Shown: positions 16,229 through 24,643, counted from the first letter of the stretch. The stretch: DNA of 40,976 nucleotides from JBFXDI01 sp050181295 (GCA_050181295.1 JBFXDI010000021.1:1-40976); one strand, 5' to 3'. Numbers and translations are program-made. Notes: a model not told the origin generated them from the letters alone.

Positions 16229-17185
16229 TCAGGGGTTGAACTTGCCGGCGGCCATGTCGGCAACCAGCTTCTCGACCTCGGCCTTGAGCTCAGCCGGTAC
16301 CTTGTCGCTGATTGGACCCATCGGGCCGGGCTTGCTCCCGAGCGGGAAGCGGTAGTCCTTGCGCTCGAGCTGGCCGGCCTTGGCCATCTCCATGGTGGTC
16401 GCCGCCGCCTCGCTGAAGTCCATGAGAGCCGAGGCGAGGTTGACCTCGGGGATCGAGGATTTGCTGAGGTCGCTCAGCGTGCTCACAGCCCAGGCGTCCT
16501 TCTCCTTGGCGGCCTGGATGACGCCGACGAAGCCGTTGTCGAGATAGGGCAGCACCACGTCGGCGCCCTGGTTGATGAAGTTGAGGGTGGCTTCCTTGGC
16601 CTTGGCGACGTCGTCCCAGTCGTTGGTGTAGGCGATGAAGACCTCGCCGTTCGGCTGCCCGACGGCCCAGCCCTTCTTGAAGCCCTCCGCGACGCCGAGG
16701 AAGGCCGCGATCTCCTGGCCCGCGATGAGGCCCGCCTTGCCCGTCTTCGACATCTTGCCGCCGATATAGCCGAGGATGTAGCCGAACTCCTCGTTGTTGT
16801 AGTTGATGGTGGCGGTGCCTTCGGTCGGGGCGCCGTTGAGGATGGCGACGGTTGTGTCGGGGAACTGCTTGGCCACGCGGCCGGCGGAGGCTGTGAACTC
16901 GCCACCGGCGGCGATCACGAGCTGGTAGCCGCGGCGGGCATAGTCGGCGAGCGCCTCGGCCTGGTCGGCCTGCTTCACCTTCTCGCTATAGGCGAACTCG
17001 ATGCCAAGGCGCTCCTTGCCCTTCACGAGGCCCTCATAGACGGCCTGGTTGAAGGCCTGGTCCGTGATCGAGCCCGGCAGGACGCCCGCGGCCTTGAAGT
17101 CCTCCGCCGCGCTAGCGGATGCGCCGAGCATGAGGCCGAAGGCAACGGCCGCCACGGTGCTGAAAGAACGTCTGGTCAGTGTCAT
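16229..17185 (-). CDS. BMP family (PnrA/Med-like) substrate-binding protein
   Basis: A 318-residue periplasmic binding protein. The N-terminus MTLTRRSFSTVAAVAFG, followed by ASASAAED, is a signal peptide with a twin-arginine look. The mature part has the family pattern GSITDQAFNQAVYEGL, NYNNEEFGYILGYIGG and a C-terminal KPGPMGPISDKVP. Family members bind purine nucleosides, nucleobases or related heterocycles, which fits the 8-oxoguanine deaminase downstream. ATG at 17185 with GGGAGGGT. It heads a complete importer (binding protein, ATPase, two permeases). The frame is open far upstream, but that part is GC-rich shadow of the creatininase gene. Confidence 0.88.
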   Translation of the reverse strand: MTLTRRSFSTVAAVAFGLMLGASASAAEDFKAAGVLPGSITDQAFNQAVYEGLVKGKERLGIEFAYSEKVKQADQAEALADYARRGYQLVIAAGGEFTASAGRVAKQFPDTTVAILNGAPTEGTATINYNNEEFGYILGYIGGKMSKTGKAGLIAGQEIAAFLGVAEGFKKGWAVGQPNGEVFIAYTNDWDDVAKAKEATLNFINQGADVVLPYLDNGFVGVIQAAKEKDAWAVSTLSDLSKSSIPEVNLASALMDFSEAAATTMEMAKAGQLERKDYRFPLGSKPGPMGPISDKVPAELKAEVEKLVADMAAGKFNP

Positions 17186-17241
17186 CTCATACCCTCCCGT
17201 TGGATTTGGCGGCATTGTCGGATGCCGCGACCGCAAGTCCG

Positions 17242-18027
17242 TCAATGCCCGCTGCGGAATTCCGCTTTCAGCGAGTCTGTAACGAGATCGACGCATTCCT
17301 CGACGAGCAGCTTTCCGATCTCGACCGTGGCGGTGACGCCCGGCGACAGCGCACCGGACGCCGGCACCCAATCGGGATCGCCAGGAAAGAGATCGTAAGG
17401 GGGAAATTTCGCCACCCCCTCGTCGACGATCTTTTCCATGCGCACGAGGTCCGGATAGCAGTACATCATCATGGAGGTCTCCATGATGCCGCCGTGCTCG
17501 AGATCGAGACCGGGGAACTCGGTTCCCTCGTAGACCTTGGCCATCGTCTCGGGCTTCAGGCGCTCGGCATAGAGCATCTTCAGGATCTTCACGTCGCGAA
17601 TGCCCGCATATTCGAGCTCGCGGACGGCGAGGTGGCAGGCCTCGTCGAGATAGAAGCGGTTCTCGAAATGGGCGTCGATCACCGCGAGCTTGCGGGCGCC
17701 GTGGCGGGCGAACTCCTTGAGCACGTCCTTGACCAGCGCGATGATGGTGGCGCCGTCGAGGTTCGTCGTGCCGCAGCGGTGCGCGCCGCCCCCGGTCCTG
17801 ACCTGCGAGCGATAGCCGTATGAGATCGGCGCCGCGACCACGCCGCCCACGTTCTCGGCCGCCCGGCGAGCCATGTAAGTGCCCATGAGCCAGTCGGTGC
17901 CGAGGGGAAGGTGGTAGCCGTGCTGCTCCACGGCGCCGGCCGGAAGGAGCACGATGGCGTCCTCCTCGCGGATACGACGCTGGTATTCGTCCCAGCTCAG
18001 CTCGGACATCATCACCGATCGCGCCAT
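17242..18027 (-). CDS. Creatininase family amidohydrolase
   Basis: A 261-residue cytoplasmic metal amidohydrolase. Its residues align without gaps, at the same numbers, with the Pseudomonas creatininase ligands as I recall them: E34, H36, D45, H120 and E122. E177 and H178 are also kept (DLEHGG). Creatininase opens creatinine to creatine. The substrate-pocket positions differ: F121 for Tyr, A154 for Trp and L174 for Trp. The substrate may therefore be another small lactam or cyclic amide/guanidine. ATG at 18027 behind an excellent GGGGAGGTGA site. It is the first gene of the 12-gene operon and is divergent from the LysR regulator, with a perfect 8-bp inverted repeat between them. Confidence 0.88.
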   Translation of the reverse strand: MARSVMMSELSWDEYQRRIREEDAIVLLPAGAVEQHGYHLPLGTDWLMGTYMARRAAENVGGVVAAPISYGYRSQVRTGGGAHRCGTTNLDGATIIALVKDVLKEFARHGARKLAVIDAHFENRFYLDEACHLAVRELEYAGIRDVKILKMLYAERLKPETMAKVYEGTEFPGLDLEHGGIMETSMMMYCYPDLVRMEKIVDEGVAKFPPYDLFPGDPDWVPASGALSPGVTATVEIGKLLVEECVDLVTDSLKAEFRSGH

Positions 18028-18086
18028 CCGTCACCTCCCCAAGCACGCCGGCACAGCGTTGCAGGAGCAAAATCTTGCATCGGCCC

Positions 18087-18110
18087 TTGCCTCGAACAAT
18101 AGCGAGGCAA
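18087..18110. promoter_or_regulatory. Inverted repeat in the creatininase/LysR intergenic region, probable LysR site
   Basis: TTGCCTCG (18087-18094) and CGAGGCAA (18103-18110) form a perfect 8-bp inverted repeat with an 8-base spacer (AACAATAG). It lies about mid-way in the 152-base gap between divergent genes. LysR regulators commonly bind such a dyad to control both the divergent operon and themselves. The site is inferred from symmetry and position. Confidence 0.5.
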
Positions 18111-18179
18111 ACATGCTTACATTTGCCTTTCTCGATGTTTCGTGCGCTATAGGTTCTGGAAGCCCGGGGAGGCGCTGAA

Positions 18180-19187
18180 ATGAGCGGTGGCGTCAACATC
18201 AGCCAGGCGGACATCCGTCTGCTGAAGATATTCAAGACCGTCGTCGAATGCGGCGGGTTCGCGGCCGCGCAGATCGAGCTCAATGTCGGCCAGTCGACGA
18301 TCAGTTCGCACATGGCCGCCCTCGAGACGCGGCTCGGGGTCAGGCTCTGCGAGCGGGGACGCGCCGGCTTCCGGCTCACCGAGGAGGGCCGGCATATCTA
18401 CGAGTCGGCGCAGCGGCTCTTCCGGTCGGTGGAATCCTTCCGGGCCGATGTCGAGGGCCTCCGCGGCCGCCTCGCGGGCGAACTCTATGTCGGCACCATC
18501 GACAACGTCATCACCAATCCCGGCTTCCCGCTAAGCGAGGCCATAGGCCTCTTCAAGCAGCGCGGCGGCAATGTGCGCATCCACATCCAGATCGGAAGGC
18601 CGGCGGAGATCGAGCGGGCCGTCGTGGACGGCAGCCTGCATGTCGGGATCGGCGGCTACACACGGCGCATCTCAGGGATCAGCCACATTTCGATCCTCAA
18701 GGAGACGCAGCGGCTCTATTGCGGCGCGGATCACCCGCTGTTTCCTGTGCCTGAGCGGAGCATCGACACCGCGGCGCTCTCGCGCTGCCAGTATGTGAAG
18801 CGACCCTACGTGCCGGACGTGGACATCCCCGATTCCGGGTTCCTCAACGCCACCGCCATGGCGGAAAATATGGAGGCGATCGCCTTCCTCGTGCTTTCCG
18901 GGCAGTTCATCGGCTTCCTTCCCGAACATTATGCCGAGCCCTTCGTGGCACGGGGCAAGCTCAGGACGCTCATGCCGGAACGCATGCACTACCAGTCCTG
19001 CCACGAGCTTCTCTACAGGGTGTCAACGCCCCCGCCGCTTGCGGTGCGCTGCTTCGTCAGCGATCTGCTCGACGCCTTCCGCCGTCGCGGCAACGTACTG
19101 GCAGAGCCCGAGCCGGTGAGCACGCGGTCACGCCGCAAGGCCAGCCGGGCGCCCCGATTGCGCGAGGCCGTGGCGCCGGGCGAATGA
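18180..19187 (+). CDS. LysR family transcriptional regulator
   Basis: A 335-residue regulator. The N-terminal winged helix-turn-helix (about 11-70) includes FKTVVECGGFAAAQIELNVG and QSTISSHMAALETRLGVRLC. A LysR substrate-binding domain follows (about 95-310) and then a basic, low-complexity tail of about 25 residues. It is transcribed away from the creatininase-led operon, the classic LysR layout, so it probably activates that operon when an inducer, perhaps an imported purine or guanidino compound, is bound. ATG at 18180 behind GGGGAGG. Its 3' end is 17 bases from that of the M20 hydrolase gene on the other strand. Confidence 0.9.
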   Translation: MSGGVNISQADIRLLKIFKTVVECGGFAAAQIELNVGQSTISSHMAALETRLGVRLCERGRAGFRLTEEGRHIYESAQRLFRSVESFRADVEGLRGRLAGELYVGTIDNVITNPGFPLSEAIGLFKQRGGNVRIHIQIGRPAEIERAVVDGSLHVGIGGYTRRISGISHISILKETQRLYCGADHPLFPVPERSIDTAALSRCQYVKRPYVPDVDIPDSGFLNATAMAENMEAIAFLVLSGQFIGFLPEHYAEPFVARGKLRTLMPERMHYQSCHELLYRVSTPPPLAVRCFVSDLLDAFRRRGNVLAEPEPVSTRSRRKASRAPRLREAVAPGE

Positions 19188-19204
19188 GGGAGCAGCCATA
19201 GGTT

Positions 19205-20464
19205 TCAGGTGCGTGCTTCTCGCCTGGCGGCTTCCTCGATGCGCGCGAGCACCGCATGCAGGAGCACATTGGCGCCTGCCTCCAGATGCTCAGGCTCCGT
19301 CCATTCTGCCTCGTTGTGGCTGATGCCGTCGCGGCTCGGGACGAAGATCATGGCGGAGGGCACGAGGGCGCTGATCGGGCAGGCATCGTGCAAGGCCCCG
19401 CTCGGCATCCGCCGATGCGGGAGACCGAGTCGGCGGACGGCGGCCTCGACATGGCCGACGCAGGCCGCGTCGAAGGCGACAGGCGGCATCTGCATGGCGC
19501 GGCGGATCGCGATTTCGACGCCTCGCCGCCTCACAACCGACCGCGAGCGCTCGCCGATCTCGCGCTCGATCGCATCGAGGATGGCGACATCCGGATGCCG
19601 AACGTCGATCATGAACGTGACGAGACCCGGCACCGTGCTCGGCGCATTGGGCTCGACGACAAGACGCCCGACCGTCACGCGCGCGTCCGGCGCATGCTCG
19701 CGGCCGAGGGCATCCAGCGCTACCAGCATCTCGGCGGCGGCCGTGAGCGCATCCCTGCGGGCTTCCATGGGGGTCGTGCCGGCGTGACGGTCGGCGCCGG
19801 TCACCGTGACCTCGAACCAGCGCAGGCCCTGAACGGCGGTCACGACTCCGATCGTCTCGCCGTTCCGCTCCAGCACCGGCCCCTGCTCGATATGGGCCTC
19901 GAAATAGGCGTCCATCGGAAAGTCGCCCGGCGCCTGCCCGCCGGCATAGCCCGTGCGGGCAAGCTCCTCGTCGAAGCGACAGCCATCGGTCGACAGCTGG
20001 CGCATGCGGGAAAACCGCTCGCCCTCGGCGAAGGCCATCGATCCCATGAGGCCGCCGGGAAAGCGCACGCCTTCCTCGTTGGTCCAGTTCACGACCGCCA
20101 CGGGCAGTTCCGTTTCGATACCGGCATCGTTGAGGGTGCGGATGACCTCGAGGCCCGCCAGCACGCCGAAGATGCCGTCAAAGCGGCCGCCATGGGGCTG
20201 CGTGTCGAGATGGCTCCCCATGACGACGGGCGAAGCGTCCCGCCGACCCGGCCGCAGCGCGAAAATGTTGCCGGCGGCATCGACCGTCACCCGGCAGCCT
20301 GCGTCTTTGCACCAGCGGACGAACAGGTCGCGGGCCTCGCGATCCTCGTCCGAAAGCGCCAGCCGGCAGGACCCGCCGCCCGGCAGCGCGCCGATCTCCG
20401 CGATCGCCATGTGCGCGTCCCAGAGGCGGCGGCCATTCACCCTGAGATTGGAGCGGTCGGCCAA
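19205..20464 (-). CDS. M20 family Zn-dependent amidase/carbamoylase (HyuC/AllC type)
   Basis: A 419-residue enzyme of the N-carbamoyl-L-amino acid hydrolase / allantoate amidohydrolase / beta-ureidopropionase group. Motifs in order: GSHLDTQPHGGRFDGIFG (metal His and bridging Asp), NWTNEEGVRFP (Glu), EAHIEQGPVLE, HAGTTPM in the dimerisation lid, SGALHDA, and VPSRDGISHNEAEWTE (final His). It removes a carbamoyl or ureido group with release of ammonia and CO2. Start: TTG at 20464, five bases after GGAGGAG, and the FAD-free N-terminus RVNGRRLWD is typical. It follows the ureohydrolase gene at 20481 by 16 bases, so the pair forms an operon for urea- or ureido-type nitrogen. Confidence 0.85.
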   Translation of the reverse strand: MADRSNLRVNGRRLWDAHMAIAEIGALPGGGSCRLALSDEDREARDLFVRWCKDAGCRVTVDAAGNIFALRPGRRDASPVVMGSHLDTQPHGGRFDGIFGVLAGLEVIRTLNDAGIETELPVAVVNWTNEEGVRFPGGLMGSMAFAEGERFSRMRQLSTDGCRFDEELARTGYAGGQAPGDFPMDAYFEAHIEQGPVLERNGETIGVVTAVQGLRWFEVTVTGADRHAGTTPMEARRDALTAAAEMLVALDALGREHAPDARVTVGRLVVEPNAPSTVPGLVTFMIDVRHPDVAILDAIEREIGERSRSVVRRRGVEIAIRRAMQMPPVAFDAACVGHVEAAVRRLGLPHRRMPSGALHDACPISALVPSAMIFVPSRDGISHNEAEWTEPEHLEAGANVLLHAVLARIEEAARREART

Positions 20465-20480
20465 CGCGGCTCCTCCGGCG

Positions 20481-21431
20481 TCACTCGAAATAGCCGGCCC
20501 TGACCGCCGCGCCGATGACGTTGAGGATGATATGGCCGGCCGTGATGGACGTGATCTCGTTCACGTCGCGCGCCGGCGTGATCTCCACCAGGTCCATGCC
20601 CACGAGGCGGCCTTTCTTCACCAGGCCCTGGATGATCTCGATCGACTCGCGGTAGGTGACGCCCCCTGGTTGCGGCGCGCCGACCGCCGGCATGACGGAC
20701 GGGTCGAGCCCGTCGGCGTCGATCGTCAGGTAATAGCGGCCCTTGTCGGGAATGCGGGAAAGGATCGCCTTGACGCCCTCGTCCTGCAACTCGTTGGTGG
20801 TGATGAGGTGGGCGCCGTACTTCCGCGCCGCCTCGACGTCGGCCGGCCTGGCGCTGCCCTGGCCCCGGATGCCGATCTGGAAGATTTCCCCGATATGAGA
20901 CATCTCGGACGCGCGGCGGATGGTGCTGGAATAGCCCTCGCGCACGCCGTTCACGTCATCGCGCCAGTCGAGATGGGCGTCGATGTGGACAAGTGTGATC
21001 GGCCCCTGGTCGTCATAGGCGCGGAAGACCGGAATCGGCACGCCATGGTCGCCGCCGATCGAGATCGGCAGCGCGCCGGCCTTCAGGATCTTCCGCACCG
21101 CCGCCTCGGCCGCCTTGTAGTGACCGCCGAGGGCGCGCGCATCGCCCGGCACGTCGCCGACGTCCACGACCTTGACCTTCTTGCCGCCAAAGACAGGGCC
21201 GCCGATGTCGAAATCATAGCGGTCGAGGTTCTGGCTGATGCGGCGCGAGGCACGGCGCACGGCGGTCGGTCCGTTAGACTGGTCGTTGTGGACCTCATCG
21301 ACGGTGTAGGGGTCTCCATAGGGGAGACCCAGGATCGCCACATGCGCATCGAGCTTGTCGAGATCGGCCGAGTGCGGAAAGCCCATGAAGGTCAGGTTCA
21401 CGTCGCGCGGGGCGACAGTCAGCGGCGGCAT
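20481..21431 (-). CDS. Ureohydrolase family protein (second copy)
   Basis: A 316-residue arginase/agmatinase-superfamily protein, a distinct paralogue of the one at 8181. Metal motifs: SIGGDHG, HIDAHLDWRDD and TIDADGLDPSVMPA. As in the first copy, the arginase-type histidine after DAHxD is missing (the region reads EGYSSTIRRAS). The frame is open to 21500; ATG at 21431 is preferred because GGGAGA lies 8 bases ahead, and it gives the normal family length. Two ATGs at 21452 and 21449 are alternatives. It is followed by the M20 hydrolase gene and lies 80 bases after thiD, on the same strand, so some read-through from the thi operon is possible. Substrate not assignable. Confidence 0.85.
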   Translation of the reverse strand: MPPLTVAPRDVNLTFMGFPHSADLDKLDAHVAILGLPYGDPYTVDEVHNDQSNGPTAVRRASRRISQNLDRYDFDIGGPVFGGKKVKVVDVGDVPGDARALGGHYKAAEAAVRKILKAGALPISIGGDHGVPIPVFRAYDDQGPITLVHIDAHLDWRDDVNGVREGYSSTIRRASEMSHIGEIFQIGIRGQGSARPADVEAARKYGAHLITTNELQDEGVKAILSRIPDKGRYYLTIDADGLDPSVMPAVGAPQPGGVTYRESIEIIQGLVKKGRLVGMDLVEITPARDVNEITSITAGHIILNVIGAAVRAGYFE

Positions 21432-21511
21432 TGGCGGTTCTCCCTGCATCATGGAATGTCGCCTCAAGCTTCGCACGCCCGATGCACCGTAAAATACCAA
21501 CGTGACGAAGC

Positions 21512-22294
21512 TCAGTTCGACGTCTTGCGATACGAAGCCGTCTCCAATGCGTATCCTCCTGCCGTCTCGTCCAGGAGGCGCGAGACATAAGCCTTGGCGA
21601 GACGGCAGGCCGCCGGCAGGGCGTGCCCTCGCGCCAGATGGGCAGCGATGGCGCTCGAGAGAACACAGCCGGTCCCGCGCATGCCATGGGCCTTTCGAGG
21701 CGTCGGAAAGCGCTTGGGCAGCCCGGCCGGCGGGAAAAGGAGGTCGACGGCATCGCTGCCGGTGGAATGGCCGCCCTTTACCAGCACGTGGCGTGCCCCC
21801 AGCGCCTGAAGCCGTGCCGCCCGGCGTGCGATCTCGTTCTCCGACGTTGCCGGTGTCGTTCCGGTGAGCATCGCCGCCTCCGGCAGGTTCGGCGTGACGA
21901 GCGTCGTGAGCGGCAGGAGATGCCGGAGCATAGTGGCTTTGCCGTCGTCATCGAGCAGCGCGCGGCCGGAGGTGGAGGCCAGGACGGGATCGAGGACGAC
22001 GGGCATGTCAATGACGCTCAGCGCGGCCGCCACGGCTTCGACGATGCCGGCAGTCCCGAGCGCGCCGATCTTCACGGCGCGCACGCGCCCGCCCGAAAGC
22101 GCAGTGACAATCTGTGCATGGACCAGCGCCGGCGGCATGGGTTCGACGGCTTGAACGCCCGCGTTCGTCTGGGCGGTGACCATGGTCACTGCAATGCAGG
22201 CGCCTAACCCGTGCGCGGCAAGCGTCGCAACATCGCGCGCGAGCCCTGCGCCGCCGCTCGAATCGGAACCCGCGATGACGAGAACGGCGTCCAT
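21512..22294 (-). CDS. thiD: Hydroxymethylpyrimidine/phosphomethylpyrimidine kinase
   Basis: A 260-residue ribokinase-fold kinase that phosphorylates HMP and HMP phosphate to HMP diphosphate, the pyrimidine half of thiamine. It begins with VIAGSDSSGGAGLARD, the substrate-binding motif, has LDPVLASTSG in the middle, and a C-terminal GMRGTGCVLSSAIAAHLA with the GTGC anion hole and catalytic Cys. It is the last gene of the thi operon, 5 bases after thiF. Confidence 0.93.
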   Translation of the reverse strand: MDAVLVIAGSDSSGGAGLARDVATLAAHGLGACIAVTMVTAQTNAGVQAVEPMPPALVHAQIVTALSGGRVRAVKIGALGTAGIVEAVAAALSVIDMPVVLDPVLASTSGRALLDDDGKATMLRHLLPLTTLVTPNLPEAAMLTGTTPATSENEIARRAARLQALGARHVLVKGGHSTGSDAVDLLFPPAGLPKRFPTPRKAHGMRGTGCVLSSAIAAHLARGHALPAACRLAKAYVSRLLDETAGGYALETASYRKTSN

Positions 22295-22299
22295 ACGCT

Positions 22300-23265
22300 C
22301 TATCCGAGCGCTACGAGCGCAAGACGCGAGAAACCTTTCGCTTCAAGCGCGTGCGCGGCCCGCCAGGCGCGAAGCCCCGAGCGGCAGCAGAGCACGGTCC
22401 GCGCGCCGTCCTCGGGCCGCTCCAGCCTGCCGATCTCAGGAGGCAGGACCCGCAGCGCCGAGGGCGTCGCCGGTCGGAGCGCCTCTTCGGCCGAGCGCAG
22501 GTCGATCACCAGGTCCTCGGTGCCGATGTCGCCCGCCGCGATGAAGGGGAATGCCGTATCGGGCTCCGGCGCATTCGCGAAGGAAAAGCTCGAGAGCGCC
22601 AAAGTCTTGAGATCGAGCGTTACAAGGCGGCCGAGCGAGGAGGGCGAAAGCCCGAGCAGGTGGTTCAGTGCCAATTGCGCCTGGAGCGCGCCCAGCATCC
22701 CGACAGCGGGACCGCTCACGCCCGCGTTGGCACAACTTTGCAAGTTGTCCGGCGGGTCCGGGAAGAGCGCCCGCACGCTCGGGGCGCCGCCGCAGAAGCC
22801 CCCCGCATAGCCCGAGAAGCCCAGCACCGATGCGCTGATGAGCGCCTGCCCGCTGTCGCGGCAGTGGTCGGAAAGTGTGAAGGTCAGCGCATAGGAGTCG
22901 CCGGCATCGATCACAACATCCGCGCCGCGCGCAAGGGCCGACACGTTGGCCGGATCGAGGCGCTCCACGTGCGGCTCGACCTGGACCTCCGGGTTGAGGC
23001 GCGTGATCGCCTCTGCCGCGGCTTCGGCCTTCGGTCGGCCGATGTCGTCCATGCGGTAGAGCGGCTGGCGATGCAGGTTCGATTCGTCCACGCGATCCGG
23101 ATCGACGACGACGAGGCAGCCGAGACCGGCCCCGGCGAGATAGCTCAGCACCGGAGAGCCGAGGCCTCCAGCGCCCGCCACCAGCACGCGCGCCGCGCGG
23201 AGCCACGCCTGGCCCCCATCGCCGACCTCGGGCAACTGCATTTGTCTCGCGTAGCGCGTGCTCAT
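22300..23265 (-). CDS. thiF: ThiF/MoeB-type adenylyltransferase fused to a rhodanese domain
   Basis: A 321-residue protein. The E1-like part has GAGGLGSPVLSYLAGAG (ATP site, near residue 32), VDESNLHRQPLY, and SCANAGVSGPAVG with the candidate transfer cysteine. A C-terminal rhodanese domain (about 230-320) has the active loop CRSGLRA. In thiamine synthesis it adenylates the C-terminal glycine of ThiS and can pass sulfur on to make the thiocarboxylate. The rhodanese part could supply that sulfur, which fits an operon without thiI. MoeB-like activity in molybdopterin synthesis is an alternative. ATG at 23265 overlaps the thiE stop by 4 bases. Confidence 0.85.
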   Translation of the reverse strand: MSTRYARQMQLPEVGDGGQAWLRAARVLVAGAGGLGSPVLSYLAGAGLGCLVVVDPDRVDESNLHRQPLYRMDDIGRPKAEAAAEAITRLNPEVQVEPHVERLDPANVSALARGADVVIDAGDSYALTFTLSDHCRDSGQALISASVLGFSGYAGGFCGGAPSVRALFPDPPDNLQSCANAGVSGPAVGMLGALQAQLALNHLLGLSPSSLGRLVTLDLKTLALSSFSFANAPEPDTAFPFIAAGDIGTEDLVIDLRSAEEALRPATPSALRVLPPEIGRLERPEDGARTVLCCRSGLRAWRAAHALEAKGFSRLALVALG

Positions 23266-23873
23266 GCGGGAGCCTGCGTGGCGGTGAGCCATTGGCGCGT
23301 GCGTGCCTCGGGGTCGGCATGGCGGAGGATGTCGGTCACGACGGCGGCGCTGTCGGCACCGGCGGCGAACACGCGCGGCAACCGCTTGACGGTGAGGCCG
23401 CCGATGGCGACGAGCGGGATGGAGCCGACGAGTTGCTTCCACTCGCGGATGCGGTCGAGCCCCTGCGGCGTCCAGGGCATCTCCTTGAGCAGCGTAGGAT
23501 AAATGGGACCAAGCGCCACATAGTCCGGTTCGAGCGCCAGCGCTCGGTCGAGTTCGGCATGGTCGTGGGTGGAGATGCCGAGGCGCACACCGGCCTTGCG
23601 GATCGCGGACATGTCGGCATCGTCGAGGTCGCCCTGTCCGAGATGCACGAAATCGCAACCGGCATCGATCGCCTCGCGCCAGTGGTCGTTGACGATGAGC
23701 TGGCAGCCGTGGCACCGGCAGATGTCGCGGGCTTGTATGATGTCTTCGACGACAGCATCCGCTGGCCGGTCCTTGATGCGGAGCTGCACGAGCTTCACGC
23801 CGTGCGGCACGAGGCGCGCGACCCAGCCAGCGCTGTCGACGATCGGATAGAAGGGGTCGAGTTTTACGCTCAT
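23262..23873 (-). CDS. thiE: Thiamine phosphate synthase
   Basis: A 203-residue TIM-barrel enzyme that joins HMP diphosphate with the thiazole phosphate. Motifs: VQLRIKD (diphosphate site), LIVNDHWREAIDAGCDFVHLGQGDL, GPIYPT and VAIGGL. Its ATG at 23873 overlaps the end of thiG by 4 bases, and its stop overlaps thiF by 4. The length is normal for the family. Confidence 0.92.
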   Translation of the reverse strand: MSVKLDPFYPIVDSAGWVARLVPHGVKLVQLRIKDRPADAVVEDIIQARDICRCHGCQLIVNDHWREAIDAGCDFVHLGQGDLDDADMSAIRKAGVRLGISTHDHAELDRALALEPDYVALGPIYPTLLKEMPWTPQGLDRIREWKQLVGSIPLVAIGGLTVKRLPRVFAAGADSAAVVTDILRHADPEARTRQWLTATQAPA

Positions 23874-24640
23874 GCGAGCACCGGCATGCCGAGCACGGGC
23901 GTCGAAGGCGCGGCCATGTCCCGCGGCTCCATGGGCTCGGCCTCATGCGCGAGCCGTCCCGCCTCGACGGCGCGAGCGAAGGCTTGTGCCATGGCAACCG
24001 GATCGCGAGCTTTTGCGACGGCGGTGTTGAGAAGCACGGCGTCGAATCCCATCTCCATGGCGCGCGCGGCGTGGGAGGGGAGGCCCAGACCTGCGTCGAT
24101 CACCAGAGGCACGTCCGGGAAATGGGCCCTGAGGGTCTTCAGTCCATGCGGGTTGGCGAGGCCGAGGCCTGAGCCGATAGGAGCGCCCCAGGGCATCAGC
24201 ACCTCGCATCCCGCCTCCAGCAGGCGCTCCGCCACCACGAGATCCTCAGTCGTATAGGGAAAGACCTGAAAACCCTGGCGCGAGAGGATGCGCGCCGCCT
24301 CGACAAGCGCGAAGACGTCGGGTGAGAGCGTGTCGTTCTCGCCGATCAGCTCGAGCTTGATCCAGGATGTGCCGAAGACCTCGCGCGCCATCTCGGCGGT
24401 GGTCACAGCCTCCTTCACCGTATGGCAGCCGGCGGTGTTGGGGAGCACGCGCACGCCCAGCTCGCGCACCAGCGACCAGAAACCCTGCCCCGCGAGGCTG
24501 CCTGCCGCCTCGCGGCGAAGCGAGACGGTGATGATCTCGGCGCCTGATGCCTTCACAGCCTCGGCCAGCACGGCCGGCGAGGGATATTGCGCGGTCCCGA
24601 GCAGGAGCCGGGATCGAAGCGTCACGCCATAGGCCTGCAT
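23870..24640 (-). CDS. thiG: Thiazole synthase
   Basis: A 256-residue TIM-barrel enzyme that builds the thiazole ring from DXP, ThiS thiocarboxylate and dehydroglycine (supplied by ThiO here). Seen: LLLGTAQYPSP at the N-terminus, LPNTAGCHTVKEAV, WIKLELIGE with the Schiff-base lysine, PWGAPIGSGLGL and LNTAVAKARDPV. The gene starts 3 bases after thiS, so the two are tightly coupled, consistent with the ThiS-ThiG complex. Confidence 0.94.
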   Translation of the reverse strand: MQAYGVTLRSRLLLGTAQYPSPAVLAEAVKASGAEIITVSLRREAAGSLAGQGFWSLVRELGVRVLPNTAGCHTVKEAVTTAEMAREVFGTSWIKLELIGENDTLSPDVFALVEAARILSRQGFQVFPYTTEDLVVAERLLEAGCEVLMPWGAPIGSGLGLANPHGLKTLRAHFPDVPLVIDAGLGLPSHAARAMEMGFDAVLLNTAVAKARDPVAMAQAFARAVEAGRLAHEAEPMEPRDMAAPSTPVLGMPVLA

Positions 24641-24643
24641 GGC

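Noticed and set aside
17186..18379. Long N-terminal extension of the BMP binding protein frame
   Set aside because: The signal peptide with its own GGGAGGGT site begins at 17185, and the upstream part overlaps the intact creatininase gene in another frame.
19188..19204. Terminator between the converging LysR and M20 genes
   Set aside because: The gap is 17 bases and shows no inverted repeat.
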